A stretch of 46,858 bases of DNA from Eubacteriales bacterium (lineage in GTDB: Bacteria > Bacillota > Clostridia > Saccharofermentanales > UBA5734), in NCBI GenBank assembly GCA_028684955.1, contig JAQUEY010000005.1, positions 1 through 46,858 on the forward strand, given 5' to 3'. The number at the start of each line of letters is the position of its first letter. Within the stretch, counting starts at the first letter, position 1. Positions 36,396 through 43,554 of this stretch are shown piece by piece. The position numbers were made by a program, and so were the translations under genes. The notes below the pieces were generated by a model. The model did no database searches and was not told the DNA's origin. It worked only from the letters and a program-made list of their open reading frames with translations.

Positions 36396-36477
36396 CCTTA
36401 CCCGGGTATTTTCTGTAAGAACATCACGCATCCGGCAAATTTTCCTGGTCTCTGGCACTTGGAAAGGTTAGTCGCCC

Positions 36478-36516
36478 AAAAAAAGCCCCCTTTTCCTGAC
36501 CGGCAGGAAAAGGGGG
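36478..36516 (-). terminator. Intrinsic terminator of the PrsA-like gene
   Basis: CCCCCTTTTCCTG (36486-36498), 5-nt loop, CAGGAAAAGGGGG (36504-36516): a perfect 13-bp stem. In the minus direction it is followed by G and seven T (36478-36484). It lies 47 bp after the stop of the foldase gene. Confidence 0.93.
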
Positions 36517-36563
36517 ACATGTTGTTATTTTAAGATTTTACCCAAAAACGGGTCCAGAAACAA

Positions 36564-38090
36564 TCAGGGGACAAAACGCAGTCCAAGATCGTTCAGCTCA
36601 TAAGGATAGGCTGTCTTGAGTTCAGTCAGATAGGCCCGGTAAGCCTCGTCAGCGAGAACGGAACGGACGTTGATCTCCCATTCCACCCCAGCCGGACGGA
36701 CAAAATACATGACGTGGAAACCGTAATTGGTCTGGACCACTTCGGTGTCGCCGGTTTTGCGGGCCGGGTCGAAAATCCAGTTATTAAAGGTATCTACCAT
36801 CTGTCCCGGATAAATATCGGTGTAAATGCCGCCGTCGGCAGCATTGCCGTCCTCGGAGTTGACCTTGGCCAGTTCAGCGAAAGCATCCTCGGTCTGTTCG
36901 CCAGCCCGGTACTGGGCCAGGATATCATCAGCCTTGGCTTTGGCAGCGGCGATTTCTTCTTCTGTGGCTGTCGTTTCGTCAGCCATGATCAGGATATGAC
37001 GGACATCGACCCGTGGCTGGTCGTCGATCGAACGGTTGATAAAATACAAGACGGTGCTGCTGGCAGCGTCGGAATCATCCACCACGGTCATGTCGCCCGC
37101 TTTCCTGGCCTCGTCAAACAGCCAGGCCGACTGGGAGAGGGAACTGATGCTGTAATAGCGGGTGTCAGCCATGAGTGACGCGTCGTCATTGGTGTAGGAG
37201 TCCTTCTGGTCTTGTGCGGCGTTGGCAATGGCCTGGGCTTTGAAGCTGGCCTCATCTGTCACGAGAGTAGCCATGGCTTCGGCCTTGGCTTTGGCCTCGG
37301 CTGCTGCTTTTTCCTTGTCGGCATCGCTGGCATCTTCAGCCACATCTGCCGCAAAGGTGAACGCCCGATAACTGACCTTATCATATTCATCGCGATGCTC
37401 ATCGTAGTAGGCTTTCAGTTCGGCATCGCTGAATTCAAAGGATTCCTGTTTCTGGGCTGCATATTTCTGGGCCAGGAGCAGCCGTTCAAAGGCGGGGCGG
37501 AGGCTCTCTGTGGTGGCGCCTTTACCAAAATACTGGGCCATGAAATTGGTCATGGTCATCTGGGAGGCATCCGCCTGCTGCTGCAGCGTCTCGTAGAAAT
37601 CCGTGATTTTCTGCTGGTCGCTGTCATCGAGGGCCAGGCCAGCCTTTGAAGCTTCATCGGCCAGCATCACATTCTCCTGGACCATCTGGGCAGCAGAATC
37701 GACGAGCATGTCCTTGTAGGTATCAAACCCTTCCACCGTGCTGGGCATGGACAAGGTCACATCGGCTGTGGCCGGATCGGTCATGTCGATGCCGTAATTG
37801 CTGGCGGTCATGTAGAAATAGTAGTTCAGCTCCGCGACTTTGACGGCTTTGCCGTTGACGCTCATGGCTGACAAGGTCTGCTGGGGCAGTCCGCTGTTAA
37901 GGGCAAACCAGCCACTCGTCACCAGAATCGCCCCAATCAGGACGATTGCGAGGATGATCTTGAAAAGCGGGTTGCCAGTCTTGAGCGGCTTTTTGCCGCC
38001 GTTCTTGTCTTTCAAGCTGTTCAGGCGGGCTTTGCGTTCCGCTCTGGCTTGCTCGGAATGCCACTGATTGTCTGTTTTGGGTTCATTCAT
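36564..38090 (-). CDS. Membrane-anchored PrsA/SurA-type peptidyl-prolyl isomerase
   Basis: Extracytoplasmic foldase for secreted proteins. The 508 residues start with a positively charged cytoplasmic segment, one membrane helix at ~43-64 (FKIILAIVLIGAILVTSGWF), a SurA_N-type chaperone region, and a parvulin domain at ~370-485 (VDVRHILIMADE, DGNAADGGIY, GFHVMYFV). There is no lipobox, unlike Bacillus PrsA, so it is held by the uncleaved helix. A long Ala/Lys/Asp-rich helix (EKAAAEAKAKAEAMATL) lies mid-protein. The ATG at 38090 is chosen from the family-like start and a nearby AGGATGGAAG; upstream in-frame ATGs (38126, 38150) lack sites. Good promoter and terminator flank it, so it is monocistronic. 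Confidence 0.85.
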   Translation of the reverse strand: MNEPKTDNQWHSEQARAERKARLNSLKDKNGGKKPLKTGNPLFKIILAIVLIGAILVTSGWFALNSGLPQQTLSAMSVNGKAVKVAELNYYFYMTASNYGIDMTDPATADVTLSMPSTVEGFDTYKDMLVDSAAQMVQENVMLADEASKAGLALDDSDQQKITDFYETLQQQADASQMTMTNFMAQYFGKGATTESLRPAFERLLLAQKYAAQKQESFEFSDAELKAYYDEHRDEYDKVSYRAFTFAADVAEDASDADKEKAAAEAKAKAEAMATLVTDEASFKAQAIANAAQDQKDSYTNDDASLMADTRYYSISSLSQSAWLFDEARKAGDMTVVDDSDAASSTVLYFINRSIDDQPRVDVRHILIMADETTATEEEIAAAKAKADDILAQYRAGEQTEDAFAELAKVNSEDGNAADGGIYTDIYPGQMVDTFNNWIFDPARKTGDTEVVQTNYGFHVMYFVRPAGVEWEINVRSVLADEAYRAYLTELKTAYPYELNDLGLRFVP

Positions 38091-38152
38091 AGAGGGCTTC
38101 CATCCTTTATTCTTGTTCAAAATCATGATGTTTCGGGGTTGCACAGACAACC

Positions 38153-38180
38153 ATTATATCATCCCGTCAACCGGTGACAA
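38153..38180 (-). promoter_or_regulatory. Sigma-A promoter of the PrsA-like gene
   Basis: -35 TTGTCA (38175-38180), 16-bp spacer, -10 TATAAT (38153-38158) with TGA before it. The transcript would begin with a hairpin GGTTG-N6-CAACC (38137-38152), which may stabilise the 5' end. Leader about 55 nt. Confidence 0.8.
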
Positions 38181-38194
38181 TCAAATTCACAAGA

Positions 38195-38220
38195 TTGTCA
38201 GATTTCGCTTGTCAGATTTC
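38195..38220. repeat. Tandem repeat at the stop codon of the recombinase-like gene
   Basis: TTGTCAGATTTC occurs at 38195-38206 and 38209-38220, a 14-bp period. On the minus strand each copy gives GAAATCTGACAA, so the last two sense codons and the stop of the gene ending at 38212 are duplicated. It looks like a small slippage duplication. Confidence 0.85.
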
Positions 38221-38838
38221 ACTGGCGGCCTCACCGGTCTTGCGGTCTGTCTGTGGGCCTGTTCTTGGCGGTGCTTTGAAGCCGAGCTCGGCCGCCTTCT
38301 TGTAGAAGGACGTACTGCGCAAGCCTGCCCTGCGGGCTGCTTCACGGCCGTTGATCTGGCCGGACGTCCACTGCTGGCAGATCTCCCGGAATTGGGCCGG
38401 AATCGCAACAGGGGGACGACCGATGCGCCTGCCCTGGCCACGGGCCGCTTCGATCCCCTGCTTTTTCCGCTCGGACTGGAACAGATAATCCAGGCGGGCA
38501 AACGTCTTGAGCATTTTCAGGCTCTGCCGGCCAGCCGGGCTCCGGGTGTCAAAATTCTCTTCCAGGAGCACCAGCTCAGCACTTTTCTGTTCGAATTCAA
38601 AATAGACTTCGAAAAAATCGCGCGTCTGGTCACAAAACCGGTCCACCGCTGCAGCATAGACAACATCGCCTGCAGTGAGTCCATCGATCATTTTCTGGCG
38701 CTGTTCACGCTGGGGGCTACGGGCACTGATCCTGTCGACAAAAATCTTGTCAAAACCACCGATGGTATCCAGCTGCATGGCCTGGCGACTGACATCCTTT
38801 TCAGTTTTGTCCAGCAGCATGTAGGCATAGCGAGCCAT
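38212..38838 (-). CDS. Serine-recombinase homologue lacking catalytic residues
   Basis: 208 residues with the fold pattern of a resolvase/invertase: N-terminal domain (KIFVDRISARSPQREQ, GDVVYAAAVDRFCDQ, ENFDTRSPAGR), helix E, and a C-terminal helix-turn-helix (QINGREAARRAGLRSTSFYKKAAELG). The motif YARVST of active enzymes reads YAYMLL, so the nucleophile Ser is Leu8 and the adjacent Arg is Tyr6; the second Arg of DRLGR is Asp70. Arg44 and Arg67 remain. Recombination is therefore unlikely; a DNA-binding or regulatory role is inferred. GGAGG and the upstream HAD stop set the ATG one base after the stop. It is the last gene of a three-gene operon with the HAD and CBS proteins. Confidence 0.85.
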   Translation of the reverse strand: MARYAYMLLDKTEKDVSRQAMQLDTIGGFDKIFVDRISARSPQREQRQKMIDGLTAGDVVYAAAVDRFCDQTRDFFEVYFEFEQKSAELVLLEENFDTRSPAGRQSLKMLKTFARLDYLFQSERKKQGIEAARGQGRRIGRPPVAIPAQFREICQQWTSGQINGREAARRAGLRSTSFYKKAAELGFKAPPRTGPQTDRKTGEAASEI

Positions 38839-38839
38839 G

Positions 38840-39496
38840 TCAATCCTCCAGGAGATTCAGTAGTTCGCTGGCCTGTTCAATCCAGATCGCCGGATACGCC
38901 TGGCGCAACGTTTGCCGGGGCATCCGGGTCCATCCGACCATGACCGGCTGGCACCCTGCCCGGATAGCGCATTCCAAGTCATGGATGCTGTCACCCACAT
39001 AGAGAATCCGGTCCGGCCGGGTCAGGTTCAAACGCTTCATCGCCTCAAACAACGGTTCCGGATTGGGTTTGTGCAGCTTCGTGTCTTCCTTGGTGATGAC
39101 CAGACCGAAAAAGCGGGCCAGATCGAAATCTTCCAAGGTGGGCTCCAGGGCACTCAGGCGTTTGCTGGTCACGATTCCCAGCGGGATTCCTGTCTGCTGC
39201 AATTGCTCCAGCATCGCCGGCACTTGCCAGAAAACGGCGATGCCATGGTGCAGGTTGGCATGATTGTATTCGAGGTAGGACTCCATCAAAGCCTTGGCTT
39301 GTTCAGGTGGCCAATGACTGAAGGCTATTTCGAGCGGGGTGCCGATACCAGCCAGGATGGTAGCCTCATCCATCGGATGTCCCAGGTTAAGCCGGAAAGC
39401 GTACTGGAACGACTCGATAATGAATGGAATCGAATCGATCAGGGTCCCATCCACATCAAAGAGGATGGCGTCCCATTTTGGAGCCTCATTCATCAT
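38840..39496 (-). CDS. HAD-superfamily phosphatase (phosphoglycolate phosphatase/PpaX-like)
   Basis: 218 residues with all four HAD motifs: DVDGTLIDS (motif I, nucleophile Asp near residue 10), VTSKR (motif II), the Lys in KLHKPNPEP (motif III) and VGDSIHDLE (motif IV), and a helical cap between I and II. This resembles PpaX/Gph-type enzymes, but the substrate cannot be set from sequence. The start at 39496 has GGAGG six bases upstream; the open frame to 39676 lies inside the neighbouring gene and is rejected. It overlaps the CBS protein gene by 11 bp. Confidence 0.88.
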   Translation of the reverse strand: MMNEAPKWDAILFDVDGTLIDSIPFIIESFQYAFRLNLGHPMDEATILAGIGTPLEIAFSHWPPEQAKALMESYLEYNHANLHHGIAVFWQVPAMLEQLQQTGIPLGIVTSKRLSALEPTLEDFDLARFFGLVITKEDTKLHKPNPEPLFEAMKRLNLTRPDRILYVGDSIHDLECAIRAGCQPVMVGWTRMPRQTLRQAYPAIWIEQASELLNLLED

Positions 39497-40862
39497 CCGA
39501 AGCCTCCGATTCAGTTTCCTGCATGACAACGACCTCGATCTTGGCGATCCTCTTGTCGTCCATTTCCAGCACCTTGAACTGGAAATTGCCGAATTCGGCT
39601 GTTGCCTGTTCATTTTCGTCAGGAATCCGGCCCAAAAGACTGATAACCAAGCCAGCCAGCGTATCAAAATCGTCATCCGGGAAATCGATGCCCAGCATTT
39701 CGCCGACTTCGTCCAGCGGGGTCATGCCTTCGATGTGGTAAGTGGTTTCGTTGATGCGGGCGATGTCCGGTTCTTCTTCGTCATACTCATCCTGGATGTT
39801 GCCGACGATTTCCTCCAGCAAATCTTCTACCGTGATCAAGCCGGCAGTACCACCATATTCGTCGATGACAATGGCTATCTGGGCCTTGGCTTTCTGCATG
39901 TCGCGGAAAACAGCATCGGAACTTTTGGATGCAGGGACAAGGTGGGGCGGCCGGATGATCGATCTCAGGCTGAATGTATCCTGTGGTTCAGTCGCAAAAC
40001 GCAAGAGATCCTTGATATGGAGGATACCGATGATGTTGTCGATGCTGTCTTCATAGACCGGGATCCGGGTGTAGTGCTCATGAAGAGCGATATCAATGAC
40101 CTCCTGGTACGTGGCATCAACATCAACCGACACGATGTCCGTCCGGTGGGTCATGATTTCCTTGACTGCCATGTCGTTGAACTCGAAGATGTTTTCGATC
40201 ATCTCTTTTTCTTCTTCATGGATGCTGCCGAGCTCGCGGCCGACATCGACCATCATCCGGATTTCTTCCTCGGTGACGCTGCGGTCCACCCGGTTCGGAT
40301 CCACCCGCAACAAGCGCAGCACCAGATTGGTTGACAGCGTCAAAAGCCTGACAAAAGGGTACATCGCCTTGCCCAAGGTTGTAATGGTGCCGACAACGGC
40401 CTTGGCCAACTGCTCAGGATTGTTCTGGGCCAAACGCTTGGGTACCAGTTCACCCAGGACCAGTGAAAAATAAGCCAGGATCAAGGTGACAATCACGACG
40501 CTGGCCGTGTGGACAGCCGGCAAATCGATCCCGATCAGGGTGTAGAGCCGGTCGGCAAAATTTTCTGCTGCAAAAGCCGAAGACAGAAAACCAGCCAGCG
40601 TCACGCCGACTTGGATGGTGGCCAGGAAACGGCTGGGCTCCGACATCAGGCGGTGGATTTTGGCGGCAGATGGGTCGCCTTCCTCTGCCCTGCGGCGCAT
40701 TTTGCTATCATTCAAAGAGATAATGGCGATTTCCGTCGCGGCAAAAAAGGCATTGACCAGGATCAGGATCGCGACAACAAACAGATCAAGTGCAATCGAG
40801 TCATTGCTGCTCACCGGAGCAGCTGCAGTAGTCAGTGAGAACCATAGACTGCTGTCTTCCAC
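39486..40862 (-). CDS. CorC/HlyC-type transporter-associated CBS protein (CNNM/DUF21 family)
   Basis: 458 residues: an N-terminal DUF21/CNNM membrane domain with three to four helices (~23-190, ILILVNAFFAATEIAIISLN and GVTLAGFLSSAF), two CBS domains (~215-340, MTHRTDIVSVDVDAT; DEYGGTAGLITVEDLLEEIVG) and a C-terminal CorC_HlyC domain (MTPLDEVGEMLGIDFPDDDFDTLAGLV). The family is linked to magnesium or cobalt efflux and divalent cation balance, though many members carry the old label haemolysin. Start is a GTG with AAGGAG eleven bases upstream. First gene of a transcript with the HAD and recombinase-like genes, with its own promoter (40962-40970). Confidence 0.92.
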   Translation of the reverse strand: MEDSSLWFSLTTAAAPVSSNDSIALDLFVVAILILVNAFFAATEIAIISLNDSKMRRRAEEGDPSAAKIHRLMSEPSRFLATIQVGVTLAGFLSSAFAAENFADRLYTLIGIDLPAVHTASVVIVTLILAYFSLVLGELVPKRLAQNNPEQLAKAVVGTITTLGKAMYPFVRLLTLSTNLVLRLLRVDPNRVDRSVTEEEIRMMVDVGRELGSIHEEEKEMIENIFEFNDMAVKEIMTHRTDIVSVDVDATYQEVIDIALHEHYTRIPVYEDSIDNIIGILHIKDLLRFATEPQDTFSLRSIIRPPHLVPASKSSDAVFRDMQKAKAQIAIVIDEYGGTAGLITVEDLLEEIVGNIQDEYDEEEPDIARINETTYHIEGMTPLDEVGEMLGIDFPDDDFDTLAGLVISLLGRIPDENEQATAEFGNFQFKVLEMDDKRIAKIEVVVMQETESEASDDE

Positions 40863-40961
40863 TTTATGGGTTACTCCTTACATCAACCGGCCAGGCCGCT
40901 GGCCTTCTGTTGCCGGTCCGCCTGTAGCAGGCGGATTTTCCAGGGATCAAAGAACTTTCTT

Positions 40962-40970
40962 ATCATATCA
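40962..40970 (-). promoter_or_regulatory. Extended -10 promoter of the CBS protein operon
   Basis: Minus-strand TGATATGAT: -10 TATGAT (40962-40967) with TG at 40969-40970; no good -35. The leader of about 95 nt can fold as two stems, CCGCCTG-N3-CAGGCGG (40918-40934) and GGCCAG-N4-CTGGCC near 40885-40905. Because the gene belongs to a cation transport family, a metal-responsive leader is conceivable, but no known riboswitch was recognised. The rest of the 272-bp gap to 41134 holds the divergent promoter at 41071-41078. Confidence 0.5.
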
Positions 40971-41070
40971 GGTTTACCCTTGCCTTGCCACCTGCAAGGT
41001 CCTGGGGGGGAGTCAGAGTGATTTTGCAGGCGCTGCCAGATCCTTTGTTACGCCTCTAGCTGTATTATTC

Positions 41071-41078
41071 TGTATAAT
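41071..41078 (+). promoter_or_regulatory. Promoter of the amino acid ABC importer
   Basis: -10 TATAAT (41073-41078) in an AT-rich block; the -35 region (41050-41056) has no clear hexamer. Predicted start near 41085, about 50 nt before the ATG. A 7-bp inverted repeat (CCTGCAA at 40991-40997 with TTGCAGG at 41024-41030) lies upstream. Confidence 0.55.
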
Positions 41079-41134
41079 AAAAAATCAAACAGCAAACAAG
41101 TCTTCCACGCTTACCAGACAAGGAGAAATTCACC

Positions 41135-41950
41135 ATGAATCATAAACTCATACGTTCCCTGGCCGTTGCCCTCGTGCTGGTCATGGCCCTGATGCTGGTT
41201 GCTGCCTGCAAGCCAGCCGAATCCACTCGCCTGGTGGTGGGCATGGAACTGGCCTACCCGCCCTTTGAAACAACAGACAGCTCAAACCAGCCGACCGGTA
41301 TCAGTGTCGACCTGGCCAAGGCCCTCGGCGAGAAACTCGGCCGTGAAGTCGTGATTGAGAACATCGCCTGGTCTGGCCTGATCCCAGCCCTCGAAACGGG
41401 TAAGGTCGACCTGATCATCTCATCCATGACCATCACCGAAGAACGCCAGAAAACCATCGATTTTTCCAATCCTTATGCCATGAGCAACCTGGCCCTCCTG
41501 ATCGGCAACGATTCGCCAGTCCAGTCCTACGCAGACTTGGCACAACCGGGCCGGATTCTGGCTGTGAAAAAGGGCTCCACTGGCCATGTCTATGCTGAAA
41601 AGAACCTGCCAGCTGACAACTACCGCGTTTTTGACAAAGAAAGTGCCTGCGTGCTCGAAGTTGTCCAGGGTAAAGCCGATGCCTTCACCTATGACCAGCT
41701 GACAATTTTCCGCAACTGGCAGGACAACCCCGACAAAACCCGGGTCAATCTGGCATCTTACCAGGAAAAACCCGAATACTGGGGGATCGGGATCAAGAAG
41801 GGCAATGACCAGCTCAAGGCTGATGTCAATGCTTTCATCGCCGAATTCCAGACCTCCGGCGGATTCAACAAGCTGGCTGAAACCTATCTGACAGAAGAGC
41901 AGAAAACCTTTGCCGAACTAGGCATCCCCTTCTTCTTCGATGTCGCCTGA
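41135..41950 (+). CDS. Polar amino acid ABC transporter substrate-binding lipoprotein
   Basis: Captures the amino acid outside the cell. The 271 residues begin with a lipoprotein signal peptide; the lipobox LVAAC puts the lipidated Cys at residue 25. The mature part is a family-3 binding protein: LVVGMELAYPPFETTD, GISVDLAKALGEKLG, ALETGKVDLIISSMTITEERQKTIDFSNPY, AVKKGSTG and GIGIKKGND. The ATG has AAGGAG nine bases upstream. The downstream permease gene overlaps it by 11 bp. Family knowledge allows Gln, Arg, His, Cys or others; no specific ligand can be picked. Confidence 0.95.
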   Translation: MNHKLIRSLAVALVLVMALMLVAACKPAESTRLVVGMELAYPPFETTDSSNQPTGISVDLAKALGEKLGREVVIENIAWSGLIPALETGKVDLIISSMTITEERQKTIDFSNPYAMSNLALLIGNDSPVQSYADLAQPGRILAVKKGSTGHVYAEKNLPADNYRVFDKESACVLEVVQGKADAFTYDQLTIFRNWQDNPDKTRVNLASYQEKPEYWGIGIKKGNDQLKADVNAFIAEFQTSGGFNKLAETYLTEEQKTFAELGIPFFFDVA

Positions 41951-42701
41951 GCACAAGCCGTCGCGCCTGACCCAAGTCATCCATGCAGCCATCGTTGTCG
42001 TGCTGCTGGGCTTGTTCTTCGGCTTTGCGGCCTGGCGGCTCGATCACGACTGGCAATGGGAACGGCTCTGGACCTACCGCAACAAGTTCGCCTTCGGGTT
42101 CCTGGTTACCATCCTGCTCTCTGCAGCGTCCCTCTTCGGCAGCCTCTTGCTGGGTGTCCTCGCAGCATTCGGCCGGAAATCCCGGATCCTTTTTGTCCGC
42201 TACCTGTCCCGGATCTACATCGAAGCCATCCGTGGCACCCCCTTGCTCGTCCAGACCATCTTCTTCTTCTACTTCATCGGCACGGCCTACCGGTTGGAGA
42301 ACCGGTACTGGATGGGTGTGCTGATCCTGTCCTTCTTTGCCGGGGCCTACGTTGCGGAGATCATCCGCTCCGGCCTGGCTTCCATCCCGACTGCCCAGCT
42401 GGAAACAGCCCGCTCCCTGTGCTTCACCCCAGCGCAGACTCTGCGCTACATCGTGATTCCCCAGCTGGCCCGGATCGTCCTGCCGCCCTTGACCGGCCAG
42501 TTTGCCTCCCTGGTCAAGGACTCCTCGATCCTTTCCTTCATCGCGGTCAATGAATTGACCAAGAACGTCCTCGAAGTAGATGCCCTGACGTTCACCACCT
42601 TTGAAAACCTGGCGATCCTGGCAGTCCTTTACCTGCTCATCACGCTGCCGATCTCCCTGCTGACGCGCAGCCTGGAAAGGAAAATGTCTTATGCAACTTG
42701 A
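41940..42701 (+). CDS. Polar amino acid ABC transporter permease
   Basis: 253 residues of the HisM/GlnP type with about five to six membrane helices. The EAA loop that docks the ATPase is visible as AEIIRSGLASIPTAQLETAR, and the family motif EAIRGTPLLVQTIFFFYFIG precedes it. A single permease gene implies a homodimer. It overlaps the lipoprotein gene by 11 bp and the ATPase gene by 11 bp, so the three are translationally coupled. Confidence 0.95.
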   Translation: MSPEHKPSRLTQVIHAAIVVVLLGLFFGFAAWRLDHDWQWERLWTYRNKFAFGFLVTILLSAASLFGSLLLGVLAAFGRKSRILFVRYLSRIYIEAIRGTPLLVQTIFFFYFIGTAYRLENRYWMGVLILSFFAGAYVAEIIRSGLASIPTAQLETARSLCFTPAQTLRYIVIPQLARIVLPPLTGQFASLVKDSSILSFIAVNELTKNVLEVDALTFTTFENLAILAVLYLLITLPISLLTRSLERKMSYAT

Positions 42702-43431
42702 AATCCGGGGACTGACAAAATCCTTTGCCGGCATGCGGGCATTGGACAGTCTGGACTTGACGATCGAAGGCAGTGGATCCCTGGCCGTGATCGGTCCCTC
42801 CGGAGGCGGCAAAACCACCCTGCTACGCATTCTGGGCGGGCTGGAGACACCGGACAGCGGGACTGTCATCCTCAATGGCCGGGCGATCGATTTCTCGTCA
42901 GAGAGTGCCCTGATGGTGCACCGGCGCCGTGTGGCTGTTGTTTTCCAGGCCTACAATTTATTCCCACATCTGACAGCAGAAAACAACCTGGTCCTGCCGC
43001 TGGTCAAGACACGTGGTGTCGAACATCATGCGGCGGTTGCCGAGTCCCGGGTTTTGCTGGAACGCTTCGGTCTTTCCGAGCATGCTCACAAACACCCCAA
43101 CGAGCTCTCCGGCGGCCAAAAACAGCGGGTCGCGATCGCCCGGGCGCTGGCCCTGAAACCGGAAATTCTCTTGTTTGACGAACCAACCTCGGCCCTGGAT
43201 CCTGAAATCACAGCGGGTGTCCTCGATGTGATCAACGACCTGCGCGAGGAAAACCGCGACCTGATCCTGGTCACCCACGAGATCGGCTTTGCCCGTCACG
43301 CCTGTGACCAGGTCGCCTATGTCAGTGAGGGCCAAGTCAAAATCAGCGGCCCGAGCGAAACCATCTACAACCAGTCGGATTCCCCAGAATTCCAGCGCTT
43401 TGTCAGCCGGATCATCCACTGGAAAGTGTGA
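42691..43431 (+). CDS. Polar amino acid ABC transporter ATP-binding protein
   Basis: 246 residues with Walker A GPSGGGKTTLL (~33-43), Q-loop VVFQAYNLFPHLTA, signature LSGGQKQRVAIARAL, Walker B ILLFDEPTSALDPE and the switch His in LVTHEIGFARH. This is the GlnQ/HisP class matching the permease before it. The gene closes the three-gene importer operon and is followed by a bidirectional terminator at 43490. Confidence 0.96.
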   Translation: MQLEIRGLTKSFAGMRALDSLDLTIEGSGSLAVIGPSGGGKTTLLRILGGLETPDSGTVILNGRAIDFSSESALMVHRRRVAVVFQAYNLFPHLTAENNLVLPLVKTRGVEHHAAVAESRVLLERFGLSEHAHKHPNELSGGQKQRVAIARALALKPEILLFDEPTSALDPEITAGVLDVINDLREENRDLILVTHEIGFARHACDQVAYVSEGQVKISGPSETIYNQSDSPEFQRFVSRIIHWKV

Positions 43432-43489
43432 GGATTCACATTCAGACGGAAATTCGAAAGGCACATTCTCGAGCAGAAACAGTCAGACA

Positions 43490-43520
43490 AAGAGCCGGCA
43501 GGATCGACCTGCCGGCTCTT
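43490..43520. terminator. Terminator between convergent operons
   Basis: AAGAGCCGGCAGG (43490-43502), 5-nt loop, CCTGCCGGCTCTT (43508-43520), a perfect 13-bp stem. T residues after it are few (CTCTT on plus, TGTCT on minus), but the stem lies symmetrically between two converging genes and likely ends both transcripts. Confidence 0.75.
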
Positions 43521-43554
43521 CTCTTGGTGCTGGATGTTCTACATACGCTGGAGA

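Noticed and set aside
38212-38838. Active mobile element or integrase with attachment sites
   Set aside because: The catalytic serine is absent, there are no flanking repeats of suitable type beyond a 14-bp slippage repeat, and no cargo or other mobility genes.
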